Numbered from the stretch's first letter, positions 37,101-44,938 are shown. The stretch is 64,000 nt of DNA from an uncultured Duncaniella sp. (GCA_910587165.1 CAJUKP010000005.1:1-64000), one strand, 5' to 3'. Made by a program: numbers and translations. The notes: generated by a model not told the origin, from the letters alone.

Positions 37101-38051
37101 AGCCATCACTCCGTCGATCTCCGGGAGCACCACCCTCGCGGTCAGCGTCCCACCCTCCATTCTCTTTCCGGCATCCAGCCACTCGAGGTGACTCTGGTTG
37201 ACCGGGAAGGGTGAGAAAACCGGTATGTCATTCCCGTAGATCCATGACACGAGCGAGTCATTGCCTATCCTGCCCATCGGCAGATAGATTATGGCATCGG
37301 GATGCAGACGGCGCAACATTGACGAGCGGCTCCTCCCGGAGGCCGACATCGGATAGACATTATAGCCCCGGGATGTGAGACGTGCTATCATCGAGTCGAT
37401 ATGCGCACGGGTTCCCTCGACCGGAAAATTCACACCCGATATGAGCGCTATCCTCATTCCACCCTCATTATGGATCCCCTTGTCCCTGAGATACCGGTCA
37501 AGTTCGTCACCGGTGGAGAAGTAACGGCCTTCGTCAGCGTGATAGAACATTCTGTCGGGGAGTTCCACCGGTGGTTCCCATCCCTGTGCGCACACCCTGT
37601 CCGGTGTGGCCACTGACCGGAGATAACGGAACAGGTTCCGGTAATTGGCCCCGCACTGGTTGCGGAAATAGCGGTCGAGAGTGGCCACCTGTGTGGAATC
37701 AAGATTCCACGAAGCCACGAACGATGGCTTCCGGAGTGTGTTGGTGTAGACAGCCACCCCCTTGCGGGCCGCCCTGCCGAGCGATTCCCTCTGCAATGAG
37801 TCAAGATAAAGCCCCCTGCCGTAGAGCAACACGGCATCATATCCGTCAAAGCCTCCGGCATCCTCCATTGCGACAGAAGTGAGTGTCACCACCGCCGGAT
37901 CGGCGGAGAGCTTCAGCTCCGCCTCCTGGGCCGGAAGCGCGTTGACCACGAGGACACGCGTCGGGGCAAACCACACTCTCCACGCCGCATAGCCACCGGC
38001 AGCCATGACAGCGAGAAGAACCGCCACAACGGCAAAGGCTTTCCTGCTCAT
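34179..38051 (-). CDS. cobN: CobN-like chelatase subunit, membrane-anchored at both ends (HmuS-like)
   Basis: 1290 residues of the CobN/magnesium-chelatase H family; the diagnostic IHFGTHGNLEFTPGKNVGLS is present. Unlike cytoplasmic CobN it has an N-terminal hydrophobic segment (about residues 6-26) and a second one at the C-terminus followed by YRKRK, so the body should lie in the periplasm. No ATPase partner genes (CobS/CobT or ChlI/ChlD type) occur in the window. Bacteroidetes HmuS, a CobN relative that acts on haem beside an importer, is the closest known arrangement. Here the gene sits under a cobalamin riboswitch, with an exported CbiK upstream and the importer downstream, so a corrinoid or other tetrapyrrole is the likely substrate. 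Metal insertion, metal removal or ligand passing are all open. Confidence 0.8.
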   Translation of the reverse strand: MSRKAFAVVAVLLAVMAAGGYAAWRVWFAPTRVLVVNALPAQEAELKLSADPAVVTLTSVAMEDAGGFDGYDAVLLYGRGLYLDSLQRESLGRAARKGVAVYTNTLRKPSFVASWNLDSTQVATLDRYFRNQCGANYRNLFRYLRSVATPDRVCAQGWEPPVELPDRMFYHADEGRYFSTGDELDRYLRDKGIHNEGGMRIALISGVNFPVEGTRAHIDSMIARLTSRGYNVYPMSASGRSRSSMLRRLHPDAIIYLPMGRIGNDSLVSWIYGNDIPVFSPFPVNQSHLEWLDAGKRMEGGTLTARVVLPEIDGVMAPVVISSLDRDAEGRLLPVAESERIGAFVEQADRFMRLRTTPNSRKRVAICYFKSPGKDALLASGMEVIPSLYNFLRRMQSEGYDLTGLPATCREFGEMVMSRGSVMGDYAPWAQSRFMDEGHPVWIGRDTYEGWARDVLMPEKYAEVEARYGKAPGSLLSRGDSLAVACLRFGNVLLFPQPRPAIGDDDFKMVHGADVPPPHSYLAAYLYMLKGFDADMLIHFGTHGNLEFTPGKNVGLSRADWADVLIGNRPHFYFYTTANVGESVIARRRSRAVLVSHLPPPFVENGLRAKYSGLISRIHAAIADPAVNTPALREEIVAMGFHTDLGLDPATGGVCTPEELRRADMFVEELANEKITGAYYTMGTPYSPRDLATTVVAISADPLAYSRAARDCSAGKISEEQSRDYGFVAHRYLSGARGDIEAMIASGRPAGGDLADAWECYESLRLSPDAEFDAMMGAMSGHPVRPAPGGDPVLNPGVLPTGRNMYSVNPETTPGKKAWSDGVALAEATLRDYVAAHGDYPRKVSFTFWAGEFISTEGATVAQALRMLGVEPVRDSHGRVMGLRLTPSAELGRPRVNVMVQVSGQLRDIAGSRLKLITEAVRMASEAKDDIYPNYVAEATEGQERILVGNGVDSAQAARLSVMRVFGPVNSGYSTGMLSYTENSGEWDDRSELVDGFVNNMCAMYGDDDNWGTADPALFGSVLSGTELMVQPRQSNTWGPLSLDHVYEFTGALSLAVSSMDGREPDAVMADYRNPAFPRVQDTKDAVAVETRATVLNPVFIRERMKGGASTAQTFGETFRNIFGWTVMRPSSLSDSIYDDLYDVYVEDCHGLGIEEYFDRTNPAALQEMTATMLESIRKGYWDATPEQAERLASLNAGLTERHGAPCTEFVCGNAKLKEFTASLLEPDRAVRYRASMAGGIDVDREGDNHAGNGVAVAVRGSKSRSTLLIVLVSLIAVAIIGAVAYRKRK

Positions 38052-38953
38052 AGATTCTCCCTGATGAAATTGGATTTCAGCTCCACGGCATTGAGAGGCT
38101 TCTCGCGGAGTCCCTCCTTGATATGTTCGACAAATATGTTTCTTATGGCCGGGATCTGTCCGAGGCCTTCGATGACGGCGGTGACCTCAAAACCTTCCTT
38201 GACAAGCTCTCCGCGCCATTCGCCGTCAATATCGTTGCGGGCATGGTCACCGGCAACAAACATGAAGGGGACAAGAGTGACCTTGCGGGCCTTCGCACCC
38301 TTCAGACGTGCCAGCACGGTGTCGAATGTCGGATAGCCCTCCACTGTGGCCACATGGGCACCGGGATGGCCGGCCGAGGAGAGCATATAGTCGATCTGGG
38401 AATATATCGCGTTGGCCGGACCTTCGGAGCCGTGGCCCACGAAGACCACCGCGCCTTTCCTGTCGGACAATGGGCCGGAATAACGGTCGGCCATGATGCG
38501 GCTGACCTCCAGACAGTCACCGACGGAATAGAGCAACGGCCTCCCGACCCTTATTTCCTTGAAAAACGGCTCCATCATGGCCGCCTCATGACGCAGGTTG
38601 GCCATCTCTATGCCATCTATTATGTTGCTGCTCTGCACAAATACATGGGTGTATCCGTCGGCGGCGAGGCGCAGCAGGGCTTCACGCGGAGTGAGCTTCA
38701 CGATGCCGCGTGCGGCCAGACGTTTCATCACTATGCGGGAGGTGAAAGCCTCGGCCACGGTGACATCCGGAAACGCCGCCTTCACGTCAGCGTTGAGCGC
38801 GTCGATGGTGACGGCACGGGTGTCGTCGAACGTAGAGCCGAAGTGAACCATAAGGATGGCGGCTTTCTCACCGGGGGCCGAGCCGAATCCTTCGGCTCCG
38901 AAGGCGGTGACAGCGGCAAACATCATTATTACAGCTATGAAAAATTGTCTCAT
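38048..38953 (-). CDS. cbiK: exported sirohydrochlorin cobaltochelatase, CbiK type
   Basis: 301 residues with a clear signal peptide (cut near AFG-A, residue 20). Both catalytic histidines of the CbiK fold are present: His174 in FVGHGSEGPAN and His237 in MFVAGDHARNDIDGEW; VEGYPT supplies the glutamate. CbiK inserts cobalt into sirohydrochlorin, normally in the cytoplasm. Exported CbiK forms are known from Desulfovibrio, where they were linked to haem handling. No cytoplasmic CbiK or CbiX is in this window, so whether this protein can feed the corrin pathway is uncertain. Overlaps the CobN-like gene by 4 nt. Confidence 0.88.
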   Translation of the reverse strand: MRQFFIAVIMMFAAVTAFGAEGFGSAPGEKAAILMVHFGSTFDDTRAVTIDALNADVKAAFPDVTVAEAFTSRIVMKRLAARGIVKLTPREALLRLAADGYTHVFVQSSNIIDGIEMANLRHEAAMMEPFFKEIRVGRPLLYSVGDCLEVSRIMADRYSGPLSDRKGAVVFVGHGSEGPANAIYSQIDYMLSSAGHPGAHVATVEGYPTFDTVLARLKGAKARKVTLVPFMFVAGDHARNDIDGEWRGELVKEGFEVTAVIEGLGQIPAIRNIFVEHIKEGLREKPLNAVELKSNFIRENL

Positions 38954-38975
38954 TATGAATCAGATAAACGGACTA

Positions 38976-39009
38976 TTCCCGGGGTGAAGCAGTAATTCAC
39001 CACCGGGAA
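38976..39009. repeat. hairpin between cbiK and the DUF4374 gene
   Basis: An inverted repeat with arms TTCCCGGGGTGAA and TTCACCACCGGGAA (one small bulge) in the 92-nt gap of the operon. There is no T-run, so it is not a standard terminator. It might stabilise the upstream uptake message or attenuate transcription into the chelatase genes. Confidence 0.55.
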
Positions 39010-39045
39010 AAGCCTAAGTGCAGAAATAAGAAAAAAATGTTCGTT

Positions 39046-40314
39046 TTATTTCACATCCTCCACGACGCGGATCTGCTCGAAGTAGTAGCCGGGAGCCATG
39101 GCCGCGCCCTTGACGGTGGTGCGGGTCTTCACGTCATAGATATAGATCTGAGGATTGGTGTTCTGGGCATCCACACCGACATAAGCCTTGTGGTTCACGT
39201 ATGCCATGCGTGATGAGAAACGGCCGCCGCTGTAGTCGAGGGCCTTGCCTTCGAACATGAGGCGTGATGAAACCTTGGTGTCAAGATTCAGCACAGTATA
39301 GTAGTGGGAGAATGAGTCGATATTTGTACCCTTCTCGTCGTCACGGGCATAGCAGAGCACCTCATCGCCTCCGAGATAGAGGATGGAAATGAGCTTGCCG
39401 GGCTCGGAGAATCCGTCGTAGCTCTGCTCAAACGAGGTTGAGTTGGCGGGGATACGGAGAAGATGGGAATGCTCGTTTCCATCGGCGTCGTCGGACACGG
39501 TGGCAATGTAGAGATCACCCTTGTCGGTAACCACGGTAGTGGTCTGGAGAAGCTCGCCATAGGCGGTGCCCACCATCTCGCAGTCGAGGAAGGTGCAAGG
39601 TGTGTTGCTCTCCACGGCCATAGTAGCGGGATTGATCACGGCGGTGAGCATGGGGGAGACACGCTTGCCGCGTGAGCCGCCTGATTTGGCATAGTAGAAG
39701 TAGAAGAGCTTATTGTCCTTCGCACGGTAAGTGAGGATTCCCGAGGTGGTGTAGGTGCTTCCACCCTCGGGCATGGTCACGTCAAGTGTGCCCTCGTCGA
39801 TGATGCTCATGTCATCGGCGTTGAGTTTGGTCCAGATGATGGACTTGGCGTCGCCGGCGGCCGCCATGATGAGCAGAGTGTTGTCGTCGATCCAGGCATG
39901 GGTGTATTTACGGGTTGAGTATGTGTTGGTCTTGAACTGACGCTGGGCCACGGGGATCACGCGGTTGTTCTCGATGCGGTATTTGGCGAAACGGTCACCC
40001 GACACAGGCACCTGATAGTAATACGCACCCTTGAGGATGGTCTCGAGCGAGAGAATGGCATTGACCTCGGTGCCTTCGCCCTCGAATGTGATCTCGGGCT
40101 GGTCGGCATCCAGACTGCCGAGTGAGCGCACGAGTGTCTGGACGTCGCGACCCATGCCGCCGTGACGGTCAAGCGCCACCCAGAGGTCGAAGTGATAGTC
40201 GTCGATGAGTGTGGGATCGTCATTGGTCTTGTCATCATCGTCCGAGCATGAGGTCAGCACGCACACGCACATCAGTGCGAGGAGCGGGAGATACCAGAAT
40301 TTAAGTCTTTTCAT
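39046..40314 (-). CDS. DUF4374 surface lipoprotein
   Basis: 422 residues with lipobox LTSC (Cys23) followed by SDDDD, an acidic stretch like the signal that sends Bacteroidetes lipoproteins to the cell surface. The rest shows repeated beta-strand units (DNTLLIMAAAGD, GGDEVLCYARDDEKG, YIYDVKTRTTVKG), which suggests a beta propeller. DUF4374 proteins accompany TonB receptors for siderophores or corrinoids, and I recall B. thetaiotaomicron XusB as one, without being certain. Located 24 nt downstream of the receptor gene. Probably a ligand-capturing partner on the receptor, similar in concept to BtuG. Confidence 0.8.
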   Translation of the reverse strand: MKRLKFWYLPLLALMCVCVLTSCSDDDDKTNDDPTLIDDYHFDLWVALDRHGGMGRDVQTLVRSLGSLDADQPEITFEGEGTEVNAILSLETILKGAYYYQVPVSGDRFAKYRIENNRVIPVAQRQFKTNTYSTRKYTHAWIDDNTLLIMAAAGDAKSIIWTKLNADDMSIIDEGTLDVTMPEGGSTYTTSGILTYRAKDNKLFYFYYAKSGGSRGKRVSPMLTAVINPATMAVESNTPCTFLDCEMVGTAYGELLQTTTVVTDKGDLYIATVSDDADGNEHSHLLRIPANSTSFEQSYDGFSEPGKLISILYLGGDEVLCYARDDEKGTNIDSFSHYYTVLNLDTKVSSRLMFEGKALDYSGGRFSSRMAYVNHKAYVGVDAQNTNPQIYIYDVKTRTTVKGAAMAPGYYFEQIRVVEDVK

Positions 40315-40338
40315 CTTTTTTCGAAAATCTGTTTTATG

Positions 40339-42486
40339 TTAATCTATATATATTCTGAATTTGGCATAGACGGCCCTTCCGGGTTTCTGGAGCATATAAT
40401 TGTCGTAGGCCTTGCGGTCGAAGAGATTGTCGCAGGACAGCGATATGTTGTAGCGCTCGTCCATCCATGAATAGGAGGCCGAGAGGTCCACTATGTTCTG
40501 TGAAGGTATGCGGGCTTTGGACGACACAGCCCCGTAGGCTTCCCAATTGAGATAATACCAATGGATGTAACGGTAGTCCACGCCGAAACGCAGGCGGTCG
40601 GACAGGCGGCTCAGATCGCGCAGCTGATATGACACCCCGGCGTTGGCGTAGAGCCACGGGCGGTTGGGCACCCTGTTGTTCCAGGTAGCAGATATGTTGC
40701 CGTCGCTCTTGTATTTCTTTCGGTTGCGGGCATCGTTGTATGTGCCGTTGAGCTCCACGGTGAGAGCATTGCGCCATGTGTAGCGCAGCTCCACGTCGAC
40801 ACCCTTGATATGGATGGCCGGCTCGTTGACATACTGCATCATACCCTCCTTTTCCGACACACGGGCGTGGATATAATTGTCGGTGAAGCGCAGATAGCCC
40901 TCGGCCTCATAGGAAAAGACATTGTCGTTGTCGGCATACCATGTGCCGAACACCCCGAGGTTGACATTGTCGCTCGTCTCGGGCGAGAGGGCGAGATTGG
41001 GATAGACGGTGGTGCCGTTGCCGAGGAGTTCGCGCGAGAGGGGCAGACGCACGCTGTGTTCGAACGAAGCCTTCACGGCCATTGGCCCGACCACGGTGTA
41101 GCGTGTACCTAATCCGCCGCCCCAGTAGCTTCTGGTGGCATCGGGCGCGATCTTATCCGCCCCGGTGACAGTGAAATTCTCCTTCTGGCGTATTGATGCC
41201 GAATTGATGTAGTTTTTCACAAAGAAAGAGTTCTGCAGACGCTCATCAATAAAACTCTGCGAGTAGGTGAGCGAGAGTATGTGTTTCGTCACCACATCGT
41301 TCGTAGGCTCGAACGATGTGTCGATCTCGTCATGGCGCTTGTTGCCACGGCGGTTGAGCATATAGTTGAGCGACAGGCTGTGTCCGGGAACCAACGTATA
41401 GTCGGCGCCGGCGTTAACCACCGTGAGCGGGCGGCGGTAGATGCGTATGGAGCGGGCGCGGTTGTTGATCTCGTTGCCCGTGGCCGGAAGCCATGTCCCG
41501 TCCCAGCTGTACTTGCGATAAGCAGTGTCGACAGTCTCGCTCCGGTCCCATGTGTGGGAGAGAGTCAGGCGTGTGCCCAGTGCGCCCCACCGCTTCGAAT
41601 AACGGGCCGATATGTTCCAGGCCTTCGAGTGACGCTCGGCCTCGCCGTAGACCTTGTTCTGCATGGCTCCGGTCTGCAGCTGCTTGTTGACCTTACTGAA
41701 CGAGCCCGACACGAAAAACGCGTCAGCCCATGCCACATCGTTCACTCCTGCCTCCACCTGGGCAATCACGGAGAGGTATGAATCGTGGAACCGGCGGCGG
41801 TCGGTGACGATATATTTCTCAACATCCTCGTCCCACACCTCCACATCATGCATCATGTAGTCGTTCTTTGAATAGTTGAGGCCGAAAGTCGGGCGCACGG
41901 CGATTTTGCTCTTCCCGAGAAAGAACTGTCCGGTAAGGTCGGCCGTGTGGGTGTGGAACGAACCCGTGCCGTAGCTCGCGTCGAGAAAATTAGTGCGCCT
42001 GCGCTTGGTGACAATGTTGACAGCGCCACCCAGCGCATCACCCCCGAGATGGGAAGGCACCACACCTTTGTATAGCTCCACCCGCTCCACGGTGTTGAGC
42101 GGGATATTGTCGAGATTGACATCGGTGCCCTTTATGTCGAGGGGCACCCCATCCACAAAATAGCGTATGGAATTGCCCGACAGACCGTTGATTGAGAGAT
42201 CGTAGTCCGAGCCTATGCCACCCTGGCGGCGCACCTTCACTCCGGCGCTGCGGTCAACGATTTCGTTGAGGTTGGTGAGCAGATTGACCGAAGGTGTGAC
42301 GGTGACGGCGTTGACGGTAAACACCCCTTCCCTCACCTTCTGCGCCTTGCTCTTTCCATAGACACTCACGCTGCCGAGGCTGAGAGTGTCCGAGGACACA
42401 GCACCGTTATCCGCCCCCGACACTTCAGATGCCGGAAGTACCAGACACAGGGTGAGAATAAATATCAAAAAAGAAATCCGGCTCAT
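40339..42486 (-). CDS. TonB-dependent outer-membrane receptor, probably for corrinoids
   Basis: 715 residues with a signal peptide, a plug domain (NEIVDRSAGVKVRRQGG, YFVDGVPLDIKG, VERVELYKGVVPSHLGGDALGG) and a long beta barrel. It lacks the extra N-terminal carboxypeptidase-like domain of SusC proteins, so it is BtuB/HmuR-like. It is the first gene after a cobalamin riboswitch, which makes cobalamin or a precursor the best guess for the ligand. The gene starts the 16-gene operon. Confidence 0.88.
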   Translation of the reverse strand: MSRISFLIFILTLCLVLPASEVSGADNGAVSSDTLSLGSVSVYGKSKAQKVREGVFTVNAVTVTPSVNLLTNLNEIVDRSAGVKVRRQGGIGSDYDLSINGLSGNSIRYFVDGVPLDIKGTDVNLDNIPLNTVERVELYKGVVPSHLGGDALGGAVNIVTKRRRTNFLDASYGTGSFHTHTADLTGQFFLGKSKIAVRPTFGLNYSKNDYMMHDVEVWDEDVEKYIVTDRRRFHDSYLSVIAQVEAGVNDVAWADAFFVSGSFSKVNKQLQTGAMQNKVYGEAERHSKAWNISARYSKRWGALGTRLTLSHTWDRSETVDTAYRKYSWDGTWLPATGNEINNRARSIRIYRRPLTVVNAGADYTLVPGHSLSLNYMLNRRGNKRHDEIDTSFEPTNDVVTKHILSLTYSQSFIDERLQNSFFVKNYINSASIRQKENFTVTGADKIAPDATRSYWGGGLGTRYTVVGPMAVKASFEHSVRLPLSRELLGNGTTVYPNLALSPETSDNVNLGVFGTWYADNDNVFSYEAEGYLRFTDNYIHARVSEKEGMMQYVNEPAIHIKGVDVELRYTWRNALTVELNGTYNDARNRKKYKSDGNISATWNNRVPNRPWLYANAGVSYQLRDLSRLSDRLRFGVDYRYIHWYYLNWEAYGAVSSKARIPSQNIVDLSASYSWMDERYNISLSCDNLFDRKAYDNYMLQKPGRAVYAKFRIYID

Positions 42487-42674
42487 GGCTGTCTATTACT
42501 TTTTCCTTTTCCTGACCTTCCCGGACCGGAAAACAGACAGCAACGAGCATTTGACCTCGGTCGGCCACGGCATACCCCACAACAGAGGGTGGGAACGTCC
42601 GCACAGGCCACGGGCCATATCCAGGTTGTCTTGTCGTCTTAAAGTCCCGAAAACGTCAAAACATATACAATAAC

Positions 42675-42866
42675 GGGCCTTGGCAGGTCTTCTGACTCAT
42701 CCCCTCACTCACGCGCCTTCCCACCCCATCCGAGGGGGCAGTGGCTTTGTGCGGAGTGAGATTTTGAAAAACGGGATTCACAGCAGCGGGTCTGTCCGGG
42801 AGTCTCACCCGGTTCCCTTTTCAACGCCCCGTCCCGACAACCGGAACGGACAGCGTCACCAAAACT
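42675..42866 (-). promoter_or_regulatory. cobalamin riboswitch
   Basis: Reading the minus strand, the conserved blocks of the AdoCbl riboswitch appear in order: AAAAGGGAACCGGGTGAGAC, then GCTGCTGTGAATCCCG, then AAAGCCACTG (complement at 42737-42746), then GGGTGGGAAGGCG, and the B12 box AGTCAGAAGACCTGCC (complement at 42682-42697). It starts where the promoter predicts. About 190 nt of leader lie between it and the TonB-receptor ATG, containing a CCCAC/GTGGG hairpin (near 42571-42590) that may be the expression platform. High cobalamin should switch off the uptake and synthesis operon. Confidence 0.95.
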
Positions 42867-42871
42867 CGTTG

Positions 42872-42903
42872 CAAAATTAATGATTAGCATCCATACATCC
42901 AAA
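42872..42903 (-). promoter_or_regulatory. promoter of the riboswitch and corrinoid operon
   Basis: On the minus strand TTTG (42903-42900), 20 nt, then TAATTTTG (42879-42872): a full match to the Bacteroidetes consensus. Transcription would start near 42866, the beginning of the riboswitch. The promoter lies within the first copy of a 51-bp direct repeat. Confidence 0.8.
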
Positions 42904-42926
42904 TATTTCCGCCTCAAACAGCAGGA
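42876..42926. repeat. 51-bp direct repeat, copy 1 (carries corrinoid promoter)
   Basis: By hand alignment 47 of 51 positions equal 43527-43577, in the same orientation. This copy holds the -33 element and part of the -7 element of the riboswitch promoter; the other copy has these sites altered. The two copies flank the 143-residue hypothetical gene. Confidence 0.85.
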
Positions 42927-42960
42927 TTTCGAAATTAATTTATCAAATTGTTTCTTAACC

Positions 42961-43392
42961 TTATGTTCTTCCCTTTTCCTTAATGCCAACTTTTTTCATT
43001 TGATTGACAATTCTTTTTCTGGTGGCTCTTTCGGCGGCACGGCGCTCCCGGCGTGAGAGCATGATCCTCACGGGAGTTTCTTCCGTAAGCGGGGACGCGG
43101 GTGACACTGAGGGACTGACCTCAAACTGACCGGAAACCTCGCGGGCTTCTCTTCTGGCCTTGGCACGGGAGCGGGCGCGTGCAGAGCGCTCCATCGCGCG
43201 GGAGAGTTCGGCTCGTATCATATTGAACGCGAGCATTGCCATGGCGTCTGAGCTCTCCACTTCCCCACCTTCCAAAAAGACATCGACCAGACGGAGGGCC
43301 TCTGATGCCGACGAAGGTGCAGATACGAGAGATGACTGAACGCGCGATGTGATGTCAGCATAAACTTTGCGGGAGACGGGGAGATTCTTCAT
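42961..43392 (-). CDS. small basic hypothetical protein
   Basis: 143 residues that I do not recognise. The first half (SRVQSSLVSAPSSASEALRL, then MAMLAFNMIRAELSRAMERS) looks helical; it is followed by arginine-rich stretches (ARARSRAKARREAR and MLSRRERRAAERATRKR), a Pro/Ser linker between them, and a basic end. There is no signal peptide or membrane segment. The basic character fits nucleic-acid binding, but nothing more can be said. Its promoter would be the TAATTTTG box at 43421-43428 in the adjacent 85-bp repeat. Direct repeats flank it on both sides. Confidence 0.65.
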   Translation of the reverse strand: MKNLPVSRKVYADITSRVQSSLVSAPSSASEALRLVDVFLEGGEVESSDAMAMLAFNMIRAELSRAMERSARARSRAKARREAREVSGQFEVSPSVSPASPLTEETPVRIMLSRRERRAAERATRKRIVNQMKKVGIKEKGRT

Positions 43393-43405
43393 GATAATAA
43401 TGTTT

Positions 43406-43490
43406 CTGATTTTGTTTCTGCAAAATTAATTGTGGAAAATTCCTAAAAGGTGCGATAATGTCACTCCGTTTGAAAAAAATTTCCCACCTT
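43406..43490. repeat. 85-bp direct repeat, copy 1
   Basis: 83 of 85 positions equal 46292-46376, same orientation (hand alignment). Both copies carry a minus-strand TAATTTTG box (here 43428-43421, for the small gene at 42961). The plus-strand box TACCTTTG of copy 2 is lost here because the sequence changes to CACCTTCC. The copies enclose a 2.8-kb AT-richer block with three minus-strand genes. Confidence 0.9.
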
Positions 43491-43526
43491 CCTATCTTTA
43501 ACCCTTAAAAGTGACAAAAATGGGAG

Positions 43527-43577
43527 ATTAATGATTCGCATCCACACCTCCATATATTTCCGCCTCAAACAGCAGGA
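43527..43577. repeat. 51-bp direct repeat, copy 2
   Basis: Matches 42876-42926 at 47 of 51 positions. The -33 CAAA complement is changed to CATA and the flanking half of the -7 box is missing, so this copy is probably not an active promoter. It begins 36 nt after the end of the 85-bp repeat copy 1. Confidence 0.85.
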
Positions 43578-43600
43578 AACGACTTTGCAAACCTCAAAAA

Positions 43601-43645
43601 ACAGCGGACTCCGGCGCTTTCTGCAAAAACAGGTCCGGAGTCCGC
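43601..43645 (-). terminator. terminator of the exported-protein gene
   Basis: On the minus strand an 11-bp GC-rich stem (GCGGACTCCGG with CCGGAGTCCGC, 43604-43645) is followed by TG and TTTTTT. It lies 27 nt beyond the stop at 43672. Confidence 0.85.
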
Positions 43646-43671
43646 GAATATAAGAAAAAGTCGTTACCAAG

Positions 43672-44913
43672 TTATCTTTGCTGATAAATGAATTTCATAC
43701 CGTCCTTGATGTATAGACCACCCGGTACCGGATTCTTAACCACACGACCCATCATATCGTGGATGGGTGTGTTGGTCTTCCGTTTAATTGTGATGTCGGC
43801 AATTCCGGCAACTCCAGGCATCTTAACCTGACCTCCCGTAGCCTTTATATCAGGGAATTGTTGCAGATACACAGCTCCATCAGGTATGACGATGGTATAA
43901 CCTTTCTCCGAGGTCATGCAGAACCCGCCGAAATCGCAGCACACAAGCCAACAGTTAATGTCGGTGTTCAGATATGCGGGGACTGATTTAACCAAAGTCT
44001 CGCAATCACCCTCATAAAGCTCAATCACAGCACCCTCCGCTACTCCGACGGGAGAATCGTAAGTAAAGCTGACCTCATTCAGCACATCGGAATGGTCTGT
44101 GAACAGGCTGCACCATTTATACGAGAAAGGAGCATCGGGTTCGGTGTAACTGCCAATAAAATTGAGTGCGTATTCCTCATTCACGATATCGTCGCGATGC
44201 AATGCCGATACACTTCCGGCAGGAAGCACAAGGCTATATCTGACACCGAGATCAAAATATGTCTTTTCGGGGAATCCCGGACGCACCTGACCCAAATCCC
44301 AATCCCATGACACATCTGCCGGGATTTTATCAACCAGCTCGCCATCTCTGTAAAACAGAAATTCAGGAGAACCGACAGGAGCAATTTCATAGCCGTAGTA
44401 GAAGCATAAGGCTAGATTGGTGGAGTCCCATACGGGAGCATCATTCACGAAATCGGTCTGAGGTGTACCAAGATTTTCGGGCACATCCACATCCCGGGAG
44501 TATGCCTTATTGACAATCTGGATATCATTGTAGCATTCCACCCAGCCTACCGAACCTTTTGACAGACAGATGGTATAGGTTTTCCCCTTAGGAAGATTCT
44601 GTTTGTCGAATCTGGCGATCAGAGTTCCCTGTTTACTTTTTTCACCGACATAGTTGTCAATATCAAGACTGACCGCGGTTGCCACCACTTCACCGCCGCA
44701 CTTGACAGTGACCGATGCGTTGTCAAAAAGCTTGATGCAACGGTCAAAGACAAAGCCGACTTCTTCAAGCGGAGCCACGAAAGGCCGATTTGCTGACGGA
44801 CTGACGGAAACGGGAGCCAATGTTGCCTCGATCTCCGTGGCTCCCATAGTTGCCGTGATGGCACACAACGCCATCAGCAAACATACCGTTCTCAATAAAC
44901 CTTGTTTCTTCAT
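43672..44913 (-). CDS. exported protein with a type IX-like C-terminal signature
   Basis: 413 residues with a signal peptide (cut near TMGA). The body is made of beta-rich repeats containing phrases such as FVFDRCIKLFDNASVTVKCG, which look like Ig-like or adhesin modules; I recognise no enzyme. The last 30 residues (IHDMMGRVVKNPVPGGLYI, then KDGMKFIYQQR) are the kind of ending found on many Bacteroidales secreted proteins and resemble type IX sorting domains. The base composition is visibly more AT-rich than the corrin genes nearby. It follows a similar small gene by 25 nt and is closed by a strong terminator. Confidence 0.6.
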   Translation of the reverse strand: MKKQGLLRTVCLLMALCAITATMGATEIEATLAPVSVSPSANRPFVAPLEEVGFVFDRCIKLFDNASVTVKCGGEVVATAVSLDIDNYVGEKSKQGTLIARFDKQNLPKGKTYTICLSKGSVGWVECYNDIQIVNKAYSRDVDVPENLGTPQTDFVNDAPVWDSTNLALCFYYGYEIAPVGSPEFLFYRDGELVDKIPADVSWDWDLGQVRPGFPEKTYFDLGVRYSLVLPAGSVSALHRDDIVNEEYALNFIGSYTEPDAPFSYKWCSLFTDHSDVLNEVSFTYDSPVGVAEGAVIELYEGDCETLVKSVPAYLNTDINCWLVCCDFGGFCMTSEKGYTIVIPDGAVYLQQFPDIKATGGQVKMPGVAGIADITIKRKTNTPIHDMMGRVVKNPVPGGLYIKDGMKFIYQQR

Positions 44914-44938
44914 ACGTCTTATTATTTATTGGTTACTA

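Noticed and set aside
34179..38051. CobN-like protein as part of the aerobic late-cobalt pathway
   Set aside because: No CobS/CobT chelatase partners, no CobG or CobF, and CbiD/CbiG are present; the membrane anchors also argue against a cytoplasmic role.
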